From Neoroseomonas terrae (GTDB taxonomy: Bacteria; Pseudomonadota; Alphaproteobacteria; Acetobacterales; Acetobacteraceae): a DNA stretch of 64,000 bases. The notes under the pieces were generated by a model. It did no database searches, was not told the origin of the DNA, and saw nothing but the letters and a program-made list of their open reading frames with translations. Position 1 is the first letter of the stretch. The number at the start of each line of letters is the position of its first letter. Position numbers and translations under genes: made by a program. Location of the stretch: the NCBI RefSeq assembly GCF_018129025.1, contig NZ_JAAEDI010000021.1:1-64000 (forward strand), read 5' to 3'. Shown piece by piece: positions 32,250-41,475 of the stretch.

Positions 32250-33763
32250 CTGCCGACTTCCGCTGCCTGGCGGGCGAAGCGCTGGCGCAGGAAATCCGCC
32301 GGCGTACCGCCGACGCGGCGCATCCACATCTGCTGGATCTGGTCGTCCGACAGGCCCTGCTGCCGGCCCTGCTGCGGTTCCTGCCCTTGTTGGTCCTGCT
32401 GCCGCCGGCCGTCGGCGACGATCTGGTCGGGATCGGGCGGGCGGGCGAAGGGATCGTCGGTCTGGTTCTGCTCGCGCTGGCGTTCGGCATCGGCCTGCTG
32501 CTGCCGGAAGGCTTCGGCGATGGCGCGGTTCTGCCGGGCCTCGGGGAAGTCCGGGCGAAGCTGCAAAGCGCGATCATAGGCCGGGATGGCGTCGTTCCAC
32601 CCCTGCGGGCGCATCATCAGCGCATTGCCGCGGTCATAGGCGGCGACCGCGCCGGATGCCTGGGCGAAGGCCGCCGCCGCGCCCTCGTAGTCGCCGGCGG
32701 CGTAAAGCGCGGCGCCGCGCCTGACCGGGTCGGTGAACAGCGCCGCCGCCCGAGCCGGCTCGCCCCGATCGAGCAGGAACTGCGCGCGCTGGTCGGGTGT
32801 GAGCCAGAGCCGCCAGAACCAGCTGCTGTCGCCCTCCGCCGCCAGAGCAGGCCGGCCGCCCAGCAGCAGCGCGACCAGCGTCGCCGCAAGAAAGCCGCGC
32901 CGCGCGAAGAGCGCCGCGAGCGGCACCAGCAGCAGCGCCACCCACGGTCCCGCATCCAGCCACCGCATCGCCGGATCATCGGCGGGCGTGAGCGAGAAAT
33001 GCCGCTGCGCCCGCGCCGCGATGGCTTCCACATCCCGCGTGTCGGGCGTCGGTGTCACGACCGGGGCACCGGGGGCGCCGTCGAAGGGGCCGCCCCCCGT
33101 CGCGAGCACCAGCCCGGCGTGCCGGCTCCCGCCCAGGGCCGCCGAGAAGGCCGTGGCCCCGTCCGCCGGGACTGACGGTGTCACGAAGACGACCGTCCCC
33201 GCGCCGGGATCCGCATCGAGCACGGCGATGGCGGCCGTCAGCGCGGCTGCCGCCGCCTCACCGTCGCGCGGCATCACGGCTGGTGTCAGCGCGGCGAGAT
33301 AGGTCTCGATCAGCCGCGTATCGTCGGTCGGCGGCAGGACGCGATGGGCCGTGCCGGCATAGGCGACGAGTCCCGTGCGAGCGCCCGCTCGAGCCGCGAC
33401 GAGGTCGCGGATCTTGCGCTTGCCGGCCTCGAGCGAGGGCTGTGCTGCGCGCGAGAGGTCGAGCGCGACCACCATGGTTGCGCGGTCCGTGACGAACGGA
33501 TTGGGTTCGCGCTGCCAGCTCGGCCCTGCAAGTGCGAGCCCGGCCAGCGGAAACAGCGCCGCCGCGACGATGGCGGGGCGCAGCCTTGCGCGCGGCCCGT
33601 CGGCAACGAGCAGCACGTCGAGCAGATGCGGGGCGACCACGCTGCGCCATCCACCGGCTTCTCGCCTCCTTGCATGGTCGAGCCACAGCGCCGCCGGGCC
33701 GGCGAGCGCCAGCAGCAGCCACCATGGCCGGAGGAAATGGAAGGCGTGCAGCCAGTCGGTCAT
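32246..33763 (-). CDS. VWA-TPR membrane protein (BatB/BatC-like fusion)
   Basis: 505 aa from ATG 33763. N-terminal transmembrane helices (WLLLALAGPAALWL and AIVAAALFPLAGLALAGPSW), a VWA domain, another helix near 300 and a C-terminal TPR part (AAYDRGNALMMRPQGWNDAI...) ending in a Gln-rich tail. So BatB and BatC functions look fused. The metal site is degenerate: the MIDAS motif reads DLSRA instead of DxSxS, and no TD loop is obvious, in contrast to the neighbouring VWA protein. Coupled to both neighbours by 4-base overlaps. Confidence 0.78.
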   Translation of the reverse strand: MTDWLHAFHFLRPWWLLLALAGPAALWLDHARRREAGGWRSVVAPHLLDVLLVADGPRARLRPAIVAAALFPLAGLALAGPSWQREPNPFVTDRATMVVALDLSRAAQPSLEAGKRKIRDLVAARAGARTGLVAYAGTAHRVLPPTDDTRLIETYLAALTPAVMPRDGEAAAAALTAAIAVLDADPGAGTVVFVTPSVPADGATAFSAALGGSRHAGLVLATGGGPFDGAPGAPVVTPTPDTRDVEAIAARAQRHFSLTPADDPAMRWLDAGPWVALLLVPLAALFARRGFLAATLVALLLGGRPALAAEGDSSWFWRLWLTPDQRAQFLLDRGEPARAAALFTDPVRRGAALYAAGDYEGAAAAFAQASGAVAAYDRGNALMMRPQGWNDAIPAYDRALQLRPDFPEARQNRAIAEAFRQQQADAERQREQNQTDDPFARPPDPDQIVADGRRQQDQQGQEPQQGRQQGLSDDQIQQMWMRRVGGTPADFLRQRFARQAAEVGR

Positions 33764-34731
33764 GCCGGCCTCACGATCCCACGCCGCCATGGCCGCAGCA
33801 GGAGCATCGCCGCGATCAGCGCGAAGCCGGCCAGCGGCCATGCAAACAACGGCGTGCGCGGCCGCCAGGACTGCGACTGCGCGGGCGTCGGTTCCATAGC
33901 GTCGATGCGGCGATAGATCTCCGACAGCGCCGTGGGATCGGCAGCGTGGAAATGCGCCCCGCCGGTCGCCTTGGCGATGGCTTCCAGTGCCGGGATGTCG
34001 AGCGCGGCTTCGCCGACGGCGGCGGGATCGCCAAGCGAGACGGTGTAGATCCTCACGCCGAGCCGGCCGGCGATCTCCGCCGCGCGCTGCGGCGGCACGC
34101 GGCTGCCGGTGTCGTTGCCGTCGGTCAGCAGGATCATCATCCGGCCGCTGACCTGCGCGCGTTCGAAGGCTTGCGCGGCGAGGCCGATCGCATCCCCGAT
34201 CATGGTCTGCGGTCCGGCCATGCGCGGCGCCGTCTCGTCGAGCAGCGTGGTGAGCACCGCGTGGTCGGGGGTGAAGGGGGCGAGCACGAAGGCCGCGGTG
34301 CCGAAGACGATGAGGGCGAGGCGGTCATTCTTCCGGCGGGCGATGAAGTCCTTGAGTACCGTGCGCGCCGCATCCAGCCGGCTCGTCTCAGACCCGCCCG
34401 GCGCTTCCATGTCCTGGGTTTCCATCGAACCTGACAGGTCAAGGGCGAGCAGCACGTCGCGCCCGCCCGTCTCCCGCGTCACGGGCGGCTCGATGCGCAC
34501 CGGCGCGGCGACGGCCGCGACCAGCAGCAGCCAGGCGAGGGAGGCCAGCGCGATGCGCAGCGCGCCGGGCCGCGCCGTCATCGGCGGCGGCGCTTGGCTG
34601 CCGGCGAGGCGGGTGAGCATCGGCAGGCGCAACGCCATGCTTTGCGCGCGATACGCTGGCAGGAGAAAGCGCACCAGCAGCGGCAGGGGCAGCAGGACAA
34701 GTGCCCAGGGGTGGTCAAAGGCGAGGGTCAT
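33760..34731 (-). CDS. VWA membrane protein (BatA-like)
   Basis: 323 aa from ATG 34731. N-terminal helices flank a VWA domain with an intact MIDAS (LALDLSGSMETQD; later ILLTDGNDTGS), and there is a C-terminal transmembrane helix (PLFAWPLAGFALIAAMLLLRPW). MIDAS VWA domains bind metal-dependent protein ligands and act as substrate adaptors for MoxR ATPases. The start lies 17 bp inside the end of the DUF4381 gene. Confidence 0.82.
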   Translation of the reverse strand: MTLAFDHPWALVLLPLPLLVRFLLPAYRAQSMALRLPMLTRLAGSQAPPPMTARPGALRIALASLAWLLLVAAVAAPVRIEPPVTRETGGRDVLLALDLSGSMETQDMEAPGGSETSRLDAARTVLKDFIARRKNDRLALIVFGTAAFVLAPFTPDHAVLTTLLDETAPRMAGPQTMIGDAIGLAAQAFERAQVSGRMMILLTDGNDTGSRVPPQRAAEIAGRLGVRIYTVSLGDPAAVGEAALDIPALEAIAKATGGAHFHAADPTALSEIYRRIDAMEPTPAQSQSWRPRTPLFAWPLAGFALIAAMLLLRPWRRGIVRPA

Positions 34732-35152
34732 GGAACCGGATCCAGCGTTCGGCGTCGCTGCGGGCCGATGGTCCGGCGGGCGCATAGGCGAGCATTGCAA
34801 GCCGCTCCGCTGCGGCGGCGTCGAGCCCCGCCCGCGGCGCGGTGCGGCGCAGGAAGGCGGCCCAATCCGCCCCGGCCAGCCCGGCCACCTGCGCGCGGGG
34901 CCAGGCGGCGAGCGCGGCCCGCTTGAGGATGGCGGCGATCTCCGCCGGTGCCGCACCTGCCACGGCGCGCAGCGCCTCCCGGCGGTAGGCATTCGCCCGC
35001 CAGCGGCGCCAGGCCAGCCAGCCACACCAGGCCAGCAGCGCCGCAACGATGCCGTACACCGCATACCAGGCCGGCGTTGCAGGCCAGAAGGCAACCGGCG
35101 GCGGCAGGATGAGGCCGTGCATCGCCTCCCGCGTCGGGGTGTCCGCCGTCAT
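34715..35152 (-). CDS. DUF4381 membrane protein
   Basis: 145 aa. One transmembrane helix (WYAVYGIVAALLAWCGWLAW, about 29-48) follows a short Pro-rich start, then a cytoplasmic helical domain (RREALRAVAGAAPAEIAAIL; WAAFLRRTAPRAGL). This is the usual size and position for DUF4381 in MoxR operons, between DUF58 and BatA. It overlaps the DUF58 stop by four bases. Confidence 0.8.
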   Translation of the reverse strand: MTADTPTREAMHGLILPPPVAFWPATPAWYAVYGIVAALLAWCGWLAWRRWRANAYRREALRAVAGAAPAEIAAILKRAALAAWPRAQVAGLAGADWAAFLRRTAPRAGLDAAAAERLAMLAYAPAGPSARSDAERWIRFHDPRL

Positions 35153-36087
35153 GGGGCGCGCCTCGGCGCCGCAGCGGCACCGAGCAGCCGGCGAAGCTGC
35201 CCCGCTGCCTCCGCGTCCGTGCCGATCGGCAGGACCGGTGTCTTGAGCTTCAGCCCGCCGGAGCGTAGCTCATCGAGCCGCGCGGCATGCGCCTGCCGGA
35301 CGCGTTGGCCGAGGCCGCCTTGCCTCGGGTCCAACACGGCCCGCCGCGCGCCATCCGTCGCTATGCCGCGCCAGGGCGGCGCGGGCAGGTCGCGTTCGAT
35401 GGGGTCGGACACCGCCACGGCCACCACGTCATTGTGTCGCGCGATCCGGCCGAGGATCGCAGCACTGTCGTCATCCGCCGCATTGAGGTCGCTGATCAGC
35501 AGGACCAGCCAGTCATGCCCGGCGAGACGCTCGGCACGACGCAGCGCCTCGTTCAGCGGTGCCGCGGAGACTGGCCGTACCGCCGCTGCCGCCAACGCCG
35601 CGGCGCGGATGGCGAGGCTGCCCAGCACCCGCATCACCGCGTCGCGGCTGCGGGCAGGGCGATACTCGTCGATGCCGTCATCGGCGAAGACCAGCGCGCC
35701 GATGCGGTCCCCGCTCTGCAGGCCGCGCCAAGCCGCGAGTGCGGCGGTCTGCGCGATGATCGCCGTCTTGGTCGCGTGCCGCGTGCCGAAGAAGGTCGCC
35801 GCGGTCATGTTCACCACGAGCAGCGTCGGGCGGTCTCGTTCCTCGGTGAAGACCCGCGTCTGGGTGCGCCCGGTGCGGGCGCTGGCGTGCCAATCGATGC
35901 TGCGGGGGTCGTCACCCGGGCGATAGGCGCGCAATTCCTCGAAGGCGAGGCCGCGGCCGCGAATGCGTGACGCACGCCTGCCCGCAAGCAGGCTGGTAAC
36001 CGGCTGTCTGTGCAGGAAGGAGAAGCCGCGCGCCTCGTGCTGGAGAAGAATCAGGCTTTCCAGCGTCGGGACGATGCGGGGGTCCAT
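35149..36087 (-). CDS. DUF58 protein
   Basis: 312 aa. The DUF58 signature RGLAFEELRAYRPGDDPRSI, then DWHASARTG, is present, followed by a VWA-like fold (TLLVVNMTAATFFGTR, with a non-canonical metal site; WLVLLISDLNAAD). DUF58 proteins pair with MoxR ATPases. It starts 7 bp after moxR and overlaps DUF4381. Confidence 0.88.
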   Translation of the reverse strand: MDPRIVPTLESLILLQHEARGFSFLHRQPVTSLLAGRRASRIRGRGLAFEELRAYRPGDDPRSIDWHASARTGRTQTRVFTEERDRPTLLVVNMTAATFFGTRHATKTAIIAQTAALAAWRGLQSGDRIGALVFADDGIDEYRPARSRDAVMRVLGSLAIRAAALAAAAVRPVSAAPLNEALRRAERLAGHDWLVLLISDLNAADDDSAAILGRIARHNDVVAVAVSDPIERDLPAPPWRGIATDGARRAVLDPRQGGLGQRVRQAHAARLDELRSGGLKLKTPVLPIGTDAEAAGQLRRLLGAAAAPRRAP

Positions 36088-36094
36088 GGCACCT

Positions 36095-37084
36095 TCACGC
36101 GACGGCGGTCAGGGAGATCAGCCGCTCCACCGCCCCATCGGCCGTGATGCGGTCCGCACTCGCCTCGTAGGAGAGAATCAGCCGGTGGCGCAGCACATCG
36201 GGCGCGACGGCGCGGATATTGTCCGGCGAGACGTGGTCCTGGCCGTTCAGCCAGGCATGGGCACGCGCCGCGCGGTCGAGCGCGATGGAGGCGCGCGGGC
36301 TGGCGCCGATCTCGATCCAGGTGCCGAGATCCTTGTCGAGCGCAGCCGCATCCCGCGTGCCGCAGACCAGGGCGACGATGTAGTCCTCGATCGCCTCGGC
36401 GACGGTAAGGCGCGACATCGCGGCACGGGCGTCGAACACCGCCTGCTGCGGGATGGGCGCCGGCGCCGTGGGGGTCGCGCCGTGCTTCGCCTGCTCCTCC
36501 CCCCGGACCAGGCGAAGGATGGCGCGTTCGTCCGTGGCGGGGGGATAATCCACGGACACCTTCATCAGGAAGCGGTCGAGCTGCGCCTCGGGCAGCGGAT
36601 AGGTGCCTTCCTGCTCGATCGGGTTCTGCGTCGCCATGACGAGGAAAAGCGGCGGCAGCGCGTGCGTCTGCCCGCTGACCGTGACCTGCCGCTCCTCCAT
36701 CGCTTCCAACAGGGCGGACTGCACCTTGGCCGGCGCGCGATTGATCTCGTCCACCAGCACTATATTGCCGAAGACGGGGCCGGGGTCGAAGCGGAACTCG
36801 CCGGTCTTCTGCTCGTAGATCTCGCTCCCCACGACGTCGGAAGGCAGCAGGTCCGGGGTGAACTGGATTCGCCGGAACCGCGCATCCAGGTTCTTAGCCA
36901 GCGCCTTGACCGAGCGTGTCTTGGCCACGCCCGGCAGGCCCTCGACCAACACGTTGCCATCGGCCAGCAGGGCGATGAGCAGGCGCTCGATCACCCGTTC
37001 CTGGCCGATGATGGCCTGACCCATGCGGACGCGCAGATCAGCGAAGGCCGCGCGGGCGTCGGTCGCGGCCTCCGTTCCGCTCAC
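36095..37084 (-). CDS. moxR: MoxR-family AAA+ ATPase
   Basis: 329 aa from GTG 37084, which overlaps the sulfatase stop by four bases (GTGA). Walker A GLPGVAKT, Walker B IVLVDEINRAPAK, sensor 1 MATQNPIEQEGTYPLPEAQ and the MoxR-specific DRFLMKV are present. MoxR proteins are chaperone-like ATPases that mature or assemble metal-containing and exported complexes with VWA partners. Its translational coupling to a sulfatase gene is notable. Confidence 0.92.
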   Translation of the reverse strand: MSGTEAATDARAAFADLRVRMGQAIIGQERVIERLLIALLADGNVLVEGLPGVAKTRSVKALAKNLDARFRRIQFTPDLLPSDVVGSEIYEQKTGEFRFDPGPVFGNIVLVDEINRAPAKVQSALLEAMEERQVTVSGQTHALPPLFLVMATQNPIEQEGTYPLPEAQLDRFLMKVSVDYPPATDERAILRLVRGEEQAKHGATPTAPAPIPQQAVFDARAAMSRLTVAEAIEDYIVALVCGTRDAAALDKDLGTWIEIGASPRASIALDRAARAHAWLNGQDHVSPDNIRAVAPDVLRHRLILSYEASADRITADGAVERLISLTAVA

Positions 37085-38712
37085 CGCTGCACCGCCCGCG
37101 CCGCCTGCGTAAGCTGCTGCAGGATCTGGTCGACGTTGAACGATGCCGGCGTCTGTCTCGGCGGGAATTCGCGGAAACTCGAAACCCACTGGGCGGTCGT
37201 CTCCTGCGCGACCAGGACCAGGAACGCGTTCTGGATCAGCCAGTGGTAGTAGTTGTTGGAATCGGTCGGCGCCCGCTCGAACGGGTCCATCTTCAGATCG
37301 ATGATCAGGGGCACGCGCAGGTTTACGAAGGGGTCCATCCAGACGCGGAAGCCGCGGGAACGCTGCTCGCCGAAGATGTACTTGAAGCGCCCCTTCCGCA
37401 CGGCAACCAGGCCGCCATCGTCGTTGAAGTAGAAGAATTCGTCGCGCGCGCTGGGCGTGTCGCCCGTCAGGGTCGGCAGTTGGTTGTAGCCGTCGAGATG
37501 GACCTTGAAGGTCTTGTCGCCGGCGGCGTATCCGGTGAGCAGCTTCTCCTTGATGTCCGGCACTCCGGCGGCGGCGAGCAAGGTCGGCATCCAGTCATTC
37601 GCCTGCACGATGCCGGTGATGCGCTTGCCGGGCTGGATGTGGCCGGGCCAGCGGACGGCGCAGGGCACGCGGAAGCCGCCCTCCCAGTTGGTATCCTTCT
37701 CGCCGCGATAAGGCGTGATCGCGCCATCTGGCCATTCGTTGAAATGCGGCCCGTTGTCGGTGGAGTAGATCACGATGGTGTTGTCGGCGATACCGAGGTC
37801 GTCGAGCTTCTTCAGGATCAGTCCGACATGGTCGTCATGCTGGACCATGCCGTCGGCGTAGAAGTTCAGCCCGGTGCGCCCGTCGTAATTCGGCGGGACA
37901 TGCGTGTAGACGTGCATGCGCGTGGCATTGTGCCAGACGAAGAATGGCTTGTTCGCAGCATGCTGACGATCGATGAAGTCCATGCAGGCGGCGGTCGTCT
38001 CGTCGTCGATCGTCTCCATCCGCTTGCGGTTCAGCGGGCCGGTGTCCTCGATGCGACCATCGGCGAAGCTGCGGATGACGCCGCGCGGGCCGAAGCGGCG
38101 ACGGAACTCCGGGTCGCGCGGGTAGTTAGGGCGTTCCGGCTCCTCCTCCGCGTTCAGGTGGTAAAGGTTGCCGAAGAACTCGTCGAAGCCGTGCTGAGTC
38201 GGCAGGAATTCGTCCTTGTCGCCCAGGTGGTTCTTGCCGAACTGGCCCGTGGCGTAGCCGAGCGGCTTGAGCAGCTCGGCGATCGTCGGGTCCTCCTTCT
38301 GCAGGCCGACAGTCGCACCCGGCACGCCAACCTTGGTCAGTCCCGTGCGCACGGGCGACTGACCGGTGATGAAGGCGGCGCGGCCGGCCGTGCAGGATTG
38401 CTCGCCGTAGTAATCGCTGAACGTCGCGCCTTCCGCATGGATCCGGTCGATATTGGGCGTGCGGTACTGCATGTCGCCGCGATTGTTGTAGCTGATGTTC
38501 CACAGACCGATGTCGTCGCCGAAGATCACGAGGATGTTGGGCTGACGCTGCTGTCCGGATGCCGGCGCGGGCGACGTCGGCCGAGGTGCCACCACGCCCC
38601 CTGTCGGGGCCTGCTGCGCCTGCGCCATCTGCGCGCCGGCTCCGAGGCCCGCCGCGCCGCCGAGCAGAATGTTGCGCCGATTCAACCTGCCAGCGGGATC
38701 ACGGTCGTTCAT
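37081..38712 (-). CDS. Tat-exported arylsulfatase, first paralogue
   Basis: 543 aa. A twin-arginine signal (NRRNILLGGAAGLG, 11-24) precedes the alkaline-phosphatase-superfamily fold. Metal ligands start at VIFGDD (64-67 region). The formylglycine motif is CTAGR at 107-111 (CxAxR variant of CxPSR), so Cys107 should be converted by the FGE encoded two genes upstream. Later: STDNGPHFNEWP and NWEGGFRVPCAVRWPG. Hydrolyses sulfate esters in the periplasm; substrate unknown. It overlaps moxR. Confidence 0.9.
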   Translation of the reverse strand: MNDRDPAGRLNRRNILLGGAAGLGAGAQMAQAQQAPTGGVVAPRPTSPAPASGQQRQPNILVIFGDDIGLWNISYNNRGDMQYRTPNIDRIHAEGATFSDYYGEQSCTAGRAAFITGQSPVRTGLTKVGVPGATVGLQKEDPTIAELLKPLGYATGQFGKNHLGDKDEFLPTQHGFDEFFGNLYHLNAEEEPERPNYPRDPEFRRRFGPRGVIRSFADGRIEDTGPLNRKRMETIDDETTAACMDFIDRQHAANKPFFVWHNATRMHVYTHVPPNYDGRTGLNFYADGMVQHDDHVGLILKKLDDLGIADNTIVIYSTDNGPHFNEWPDGAITPYRGEKDTNWEGGFRVPCAVRWPGHIQPGKRITGIVQANDWMPTLLAAAGVPDIKEKLLTGYAAGDKTFKVHLDGYNQLPTLTGDTPSARDEFFYFNDDGGLVAVRKGRFKYIFGEQRSRGFRVWMDPFVNLRVPLIIDLKMDPFERAPTDSNNYYHWLIQNAFLVLVAQETTAQWVSSFREFPPRQTPASFNVDQILQQLTQAARAVQR

Positions 38713-38791
38713 GGCATTCCTCGTGCAGGCTCCGCGACAAAGCGTCGAGGAGGCGGTGCCTTCGTCCCGCGCATTGGCATTGCTTGGAGCA

Positions 38792-38819
38792 GCCGACGCG
38801 CAGCGCGGTGCGCGTCGGC
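38792..38819. repeat. Intercistronic hairpin between sulfatase genes
   Basis: The perfect 10-bp inverted repeat GCCGACGCGC/GCGCGTCGGC with an 8-nt loop sits in the only sizeable gap (124 bp) of the upper operon. No T-run follows on the minus strand. It could attenuate transcription or protect the upstream mRNA end. Confidence 0.5.
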
Positions 38820-38836
38820 AACATGGGCCTGAACGG

Positions 38837-40468
38837 TTAGCCGCCGCCCGACGCCGCACTCTCCATCTGTCGGAGGATCCCGTCGAGGTTGAAGCTGTCC
38901 GGCCGCTGGCGCGGTGGGAACTCCCGGAAGGTTTCGAGGAACTGTCGCGCCATGGCCTGCGCCGGAACCAGCAGGTACACCCGGCTCATGAACCAGTCAT
39001 TGTAGGTGTTGCTGCTCTCGTCGGCGCGCTCGTAGGGGTCCATGCGCAGGTCGAACAGCTTGGGCACGCGCAGCGTCGTGAAGGGTTCCCGCCAGACGCC
39101 GAAGCCGACGCCGCGGTTCTCCATGAACACGACCTTCCACCGTTCGTAGCGCATCGCGACCATCTGGCCGTCGTCGTTGAAGTAGTAGAATTCCTTCCGC
39201 GGCCCGTCCTGCGTCTGGCCGGTCAGCAGCGGCAACTGATCGTAGCCGTCCAGATGCACCTTGTAGGTGCGCCCGCCGACCGCAAAGCCTTGCAGCAGCT
39301 TCTGCTTGATGTCGTTGTCGCCGGCAGCGGCGACGAGCGTGGGAAACCAGTCGAGGTTGGAGACGACCTGGTTCGACACGCTGCCCGGCTGGATGCGGCC
39401 CGGCCACCGTACTGCGAAGGGTACACGATACGCACCTTCCCAGTTGCTGTTCTTCTCGCTGCGGAAGGGCGTCACCGCCGCATCCGGCCAGGAATTGAAA
39501 TGCGGGCCGTTGTCGGTGCCGTAGATGACGATCGTGTTGTCGGCGATGCCGAGATCATCGATCTTCTTCAGGATCTTCCCGACCCAATCGTCATGCTGGA
39601 GCATGCCATCCGCATATTCGTTCAGGCCTGACTGCCCGCGGAAGCTCGGCGGCACATGGGTGCGGAAGTGCATCCGCGTGGAATTCATCCACACGAACAT
39701 CGGCCTGTTCGCGGCCTTCTGCCGGTCCATGAAGTCCATGCCGGCGGCGAGGAACTCGTCGTCGACGGTCTGCATGCGTTGCCGCGTCAGCGGGCCGGTA
39801 TTCTCGATACGACCATCGGCGAAGCTCTTGATGACGCCGCGCGGGCCGAAGCGGCGGCGGAACTCCGGGTTGCGCGGATAATCCTCGTTCTCCGGCTCCT
39901 CCTCGGCATTCAGGTGGTAGAGATTGCCGAAGAACTCGTCGAAGCCATGCGCGGTCGGCAGGTGCTCGTCGCGGTCGCCGAGGTGGTTCTTGCCGAACTG
40001 CCCGGTCGCGTAGCCCATTCCCTTCAGGATCGTCGCGATGGTCGGATCCTCGGCCTGCATCCCGGCGGCAGCCCCCGGCAGGCCGACCTTGGACAGGCCG
40101 GTGCGCGCGACGCACTGGCCGGTGATGAAGGCGGACCGGCCGGCGGTGCAGGACTGCTCGGCGTAGTAATCGGTGAACGCCATGCCCTCGTTGAAGACAC
40201 GATCGATGTTGGGCGTCCGATAGCCCATCAGGCCGCGCGACCAGTAGCTGATGTTCGACTGCCCGACATCGTCGCCCCAGATGACGATGATGTTCGGCCT
40301 GGTGGTCGCCGCCTGCGCCGCCTGAGGCTGCGCAGGCGCAACTGGCTGGGCCGGGGCCGGAGGCCGCTGCTGAGCTTGCGCCATCTGCGTCGTCCCGCCG
40401 AGCGTCGCCGCCCCGCCGAGCAGCATGTTGCGGCGGTTCACCCGGCCCGCCGTGTCGCGATCATTCAT
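38837..40468 (-). CDS. Tat-exported arylsulfatase, second paralogue
   Basis: 543 aa, exactly the length of its neighbour, with the same layout: MNDRDTAGRVNRRNMLLGGA Tat signal, VIWGDD metal site, CTAGR at 107-111 and GTDNGPHFNSWP. Overall similarity is high, with differences concentrated after the signal and at the C-terminus. GGGAGAG lies 5 nt before the ATG. The start overlaps the FGE stop by four bases. The pair may cover different sulfate esters. Confidence 0.9.
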   Translation of the reverse strand: MNDRDTAGRVNRRNMLLGGAATLGGTTQMAQAQQRPPAPAQPVAPAQPQAAQAATTRPNIIVIWGDDVGQSNISYWSRGLMGYRTPNIDRVFNEGMAFTDYYAEQSCTAGRSAFITGQCVARTGLSKVGLPGAAAGMQAEDPTIATILKGMGYATGQFGKNHLGDRDEHLPTAHGFDEFFGNLYHLNAEEEPENEDYPRNPEFRRRFGPRGVIKSFADGRIENTGPLTRQRMQTVDDEFLAAGMDFMDRQKAANRPMFVWMNSTRMHFRTHVPPSFRGQSGLNEYADGMLQHDDWVGKILKKIDDLGIADNTIVIYGTDNGPHFNSWPDAAVTPFRSEKNSNWEGAYRVPFAVRWPGRIQPGSVSNQVVSNLDWFPTLVAAAGDNDIKQKLLQGFAVGGRTYKVHLDGYDQLPLLTGQTQDGPRKEFYYFNDDGQMVAMRYERWKVVFMENRGVGFGVWREPFTTLRVPKLFDLRMDPYERADESSNTYNDWFMSRVYLLVPAQAMARQFLETFREFPPRQRPDSFNLDGILRQMESAASGGG

Positions 40469-41475
40469 GCTGACTCTCCCATTGTGCCGTCCGGCCGTGC
40501 AATGCAGCGGAAGCCGATATGGCTCATCCCGCTGTCCACCATCTGCGCATGGCGCGCTGCCGGCCGGTATCGGCGGCAATAGCTTGGCGCGCAAAGGAAG
40601 GACCCGCCCTTCACCACCTTGCGCGGAATACGGATATTCACCTGCGCAGGGTCGTAGCTGCCTTCGAGGGTCGGACCGCGACCGCCGCCGCAGCAGGTCG
40701 GCTGATCCGGCATGTGGCGCAGCGCGAACCAGTCGCTCGTCCATTCCCACACATTGCCGCACATCCCGAACAGGCCGTAGGCGTTGGGTGGGAAGCTGTG
40801 CACCGGGCACGTACTGGCAAAGCCGTCGGCCTCGAAGTTGCGCCAGGGGAAGGGACCCTGCCAGGTGTTCGCCATGTGCACGCCGCCGGGCGTCAACTCG
40901 TCGCCCCAGGCGAATTCGGCACCGTCGAGGCCGCCGCGCGCGGCGTATTCCCACTCGGCTTCCGTCGGCAAATCTTTGCCGGCCCAGCGGGCGAAGGTTT
41001 CGGCGTCCTCATAGGCGATCTGCACCACCGGGTGCTCGGCGCGGCCGCTGACGTCGCTGCCCGGCCCTTCGGGGTGGCGCCAGCATGCACCGGGTACCCA
41101 GCGCCACCAGTTGCGATAATCGGACGTGTCGACCGGCCCATCCGTCATGTGGAAGACCAGACTGCCGGGCTGCAGCATCTCGGGCCTCGCCCCCGGATAC
41201 GTCGCGGGGTCCAGTGGGCGTTCGGCGACCGTGACATAGCCGGTCGCGGCGACGAAGCCGGCGAATGCTGCGTTCGTGACCGGGGTCTCGTCCATCGCGA
41301 AAGACGCGACCGTTGCCTCATGCGCCGGTCGTTCCTCGGGATAATGCCTGTCCGACCCCATCCTGAAACGTCCACCCGCCAGGCGAACGGCCCTCCCTGC
41401 GCGGGCGTTCGTCTCGTCGAGCACCGGATCAACCCTCAACGCGCAGGACCGTGCGGCAAGCGCTATCGATGACAT
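40465..41475 (-). CDS. Formylglycine-generating enzyme (SUMF1 family)
   Basis: 336 aa. The FGE fold is clear: GGRFRMGSDRHYPEERPAHE, MDETPVTNAAFAGFV, LPTEAEWEYAARGG, GNVWEWTSDWF and KGGSFLCAPSYCRRYRPAAR. The two cysteines of FLC-x4-C match the copper-binding pair of aerobic FGEs. It would oxidise the sulfatase Cys107 to formylglycine. First gene of the minus-strand operon and divergent from a sulfate transporter. Start choice uncertain by a few codons because no good ribosome site is visible. Confidence 0.92.
   Translation of the reverse strand: MSSIALAARSCALRVDPVLDETNARAGRAVRLAGGRFRMGSDRHYPEERPAHEATVASFAMDETPVTNAAFAGFVAATGYVTVAERPLDPATYPGARPEMLQPGSLVFHMTDGPVDTSDYRNWWRWVPGACWRHPEGPGSDVSGRAEHPVVQIAYEDAETFARWAGKDLPTEAEWEYAARGGLDGAEFAWGDELTPGGVHMANTWQGPFPWRNFEADGFASTCPVHSFPPNAYGLFGMCGNVWEWTSDWFALRHMPDQPTCCGGGRGPTLEGSYDPAQVNIRIPRKVVKGGSFLCAPSYCRRYRPAARHAQMVDSGMSHIGFRCIARPDGTMGESA

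Noticed and set aside
37243..38832. 529-codon plus-strand frame opposite the first sulfatase
   Set aside because: The sulfatase has Tat signal, CTAGR and metal motifs; the opposite frame is a Val/Gly/Arg-rich shadow.
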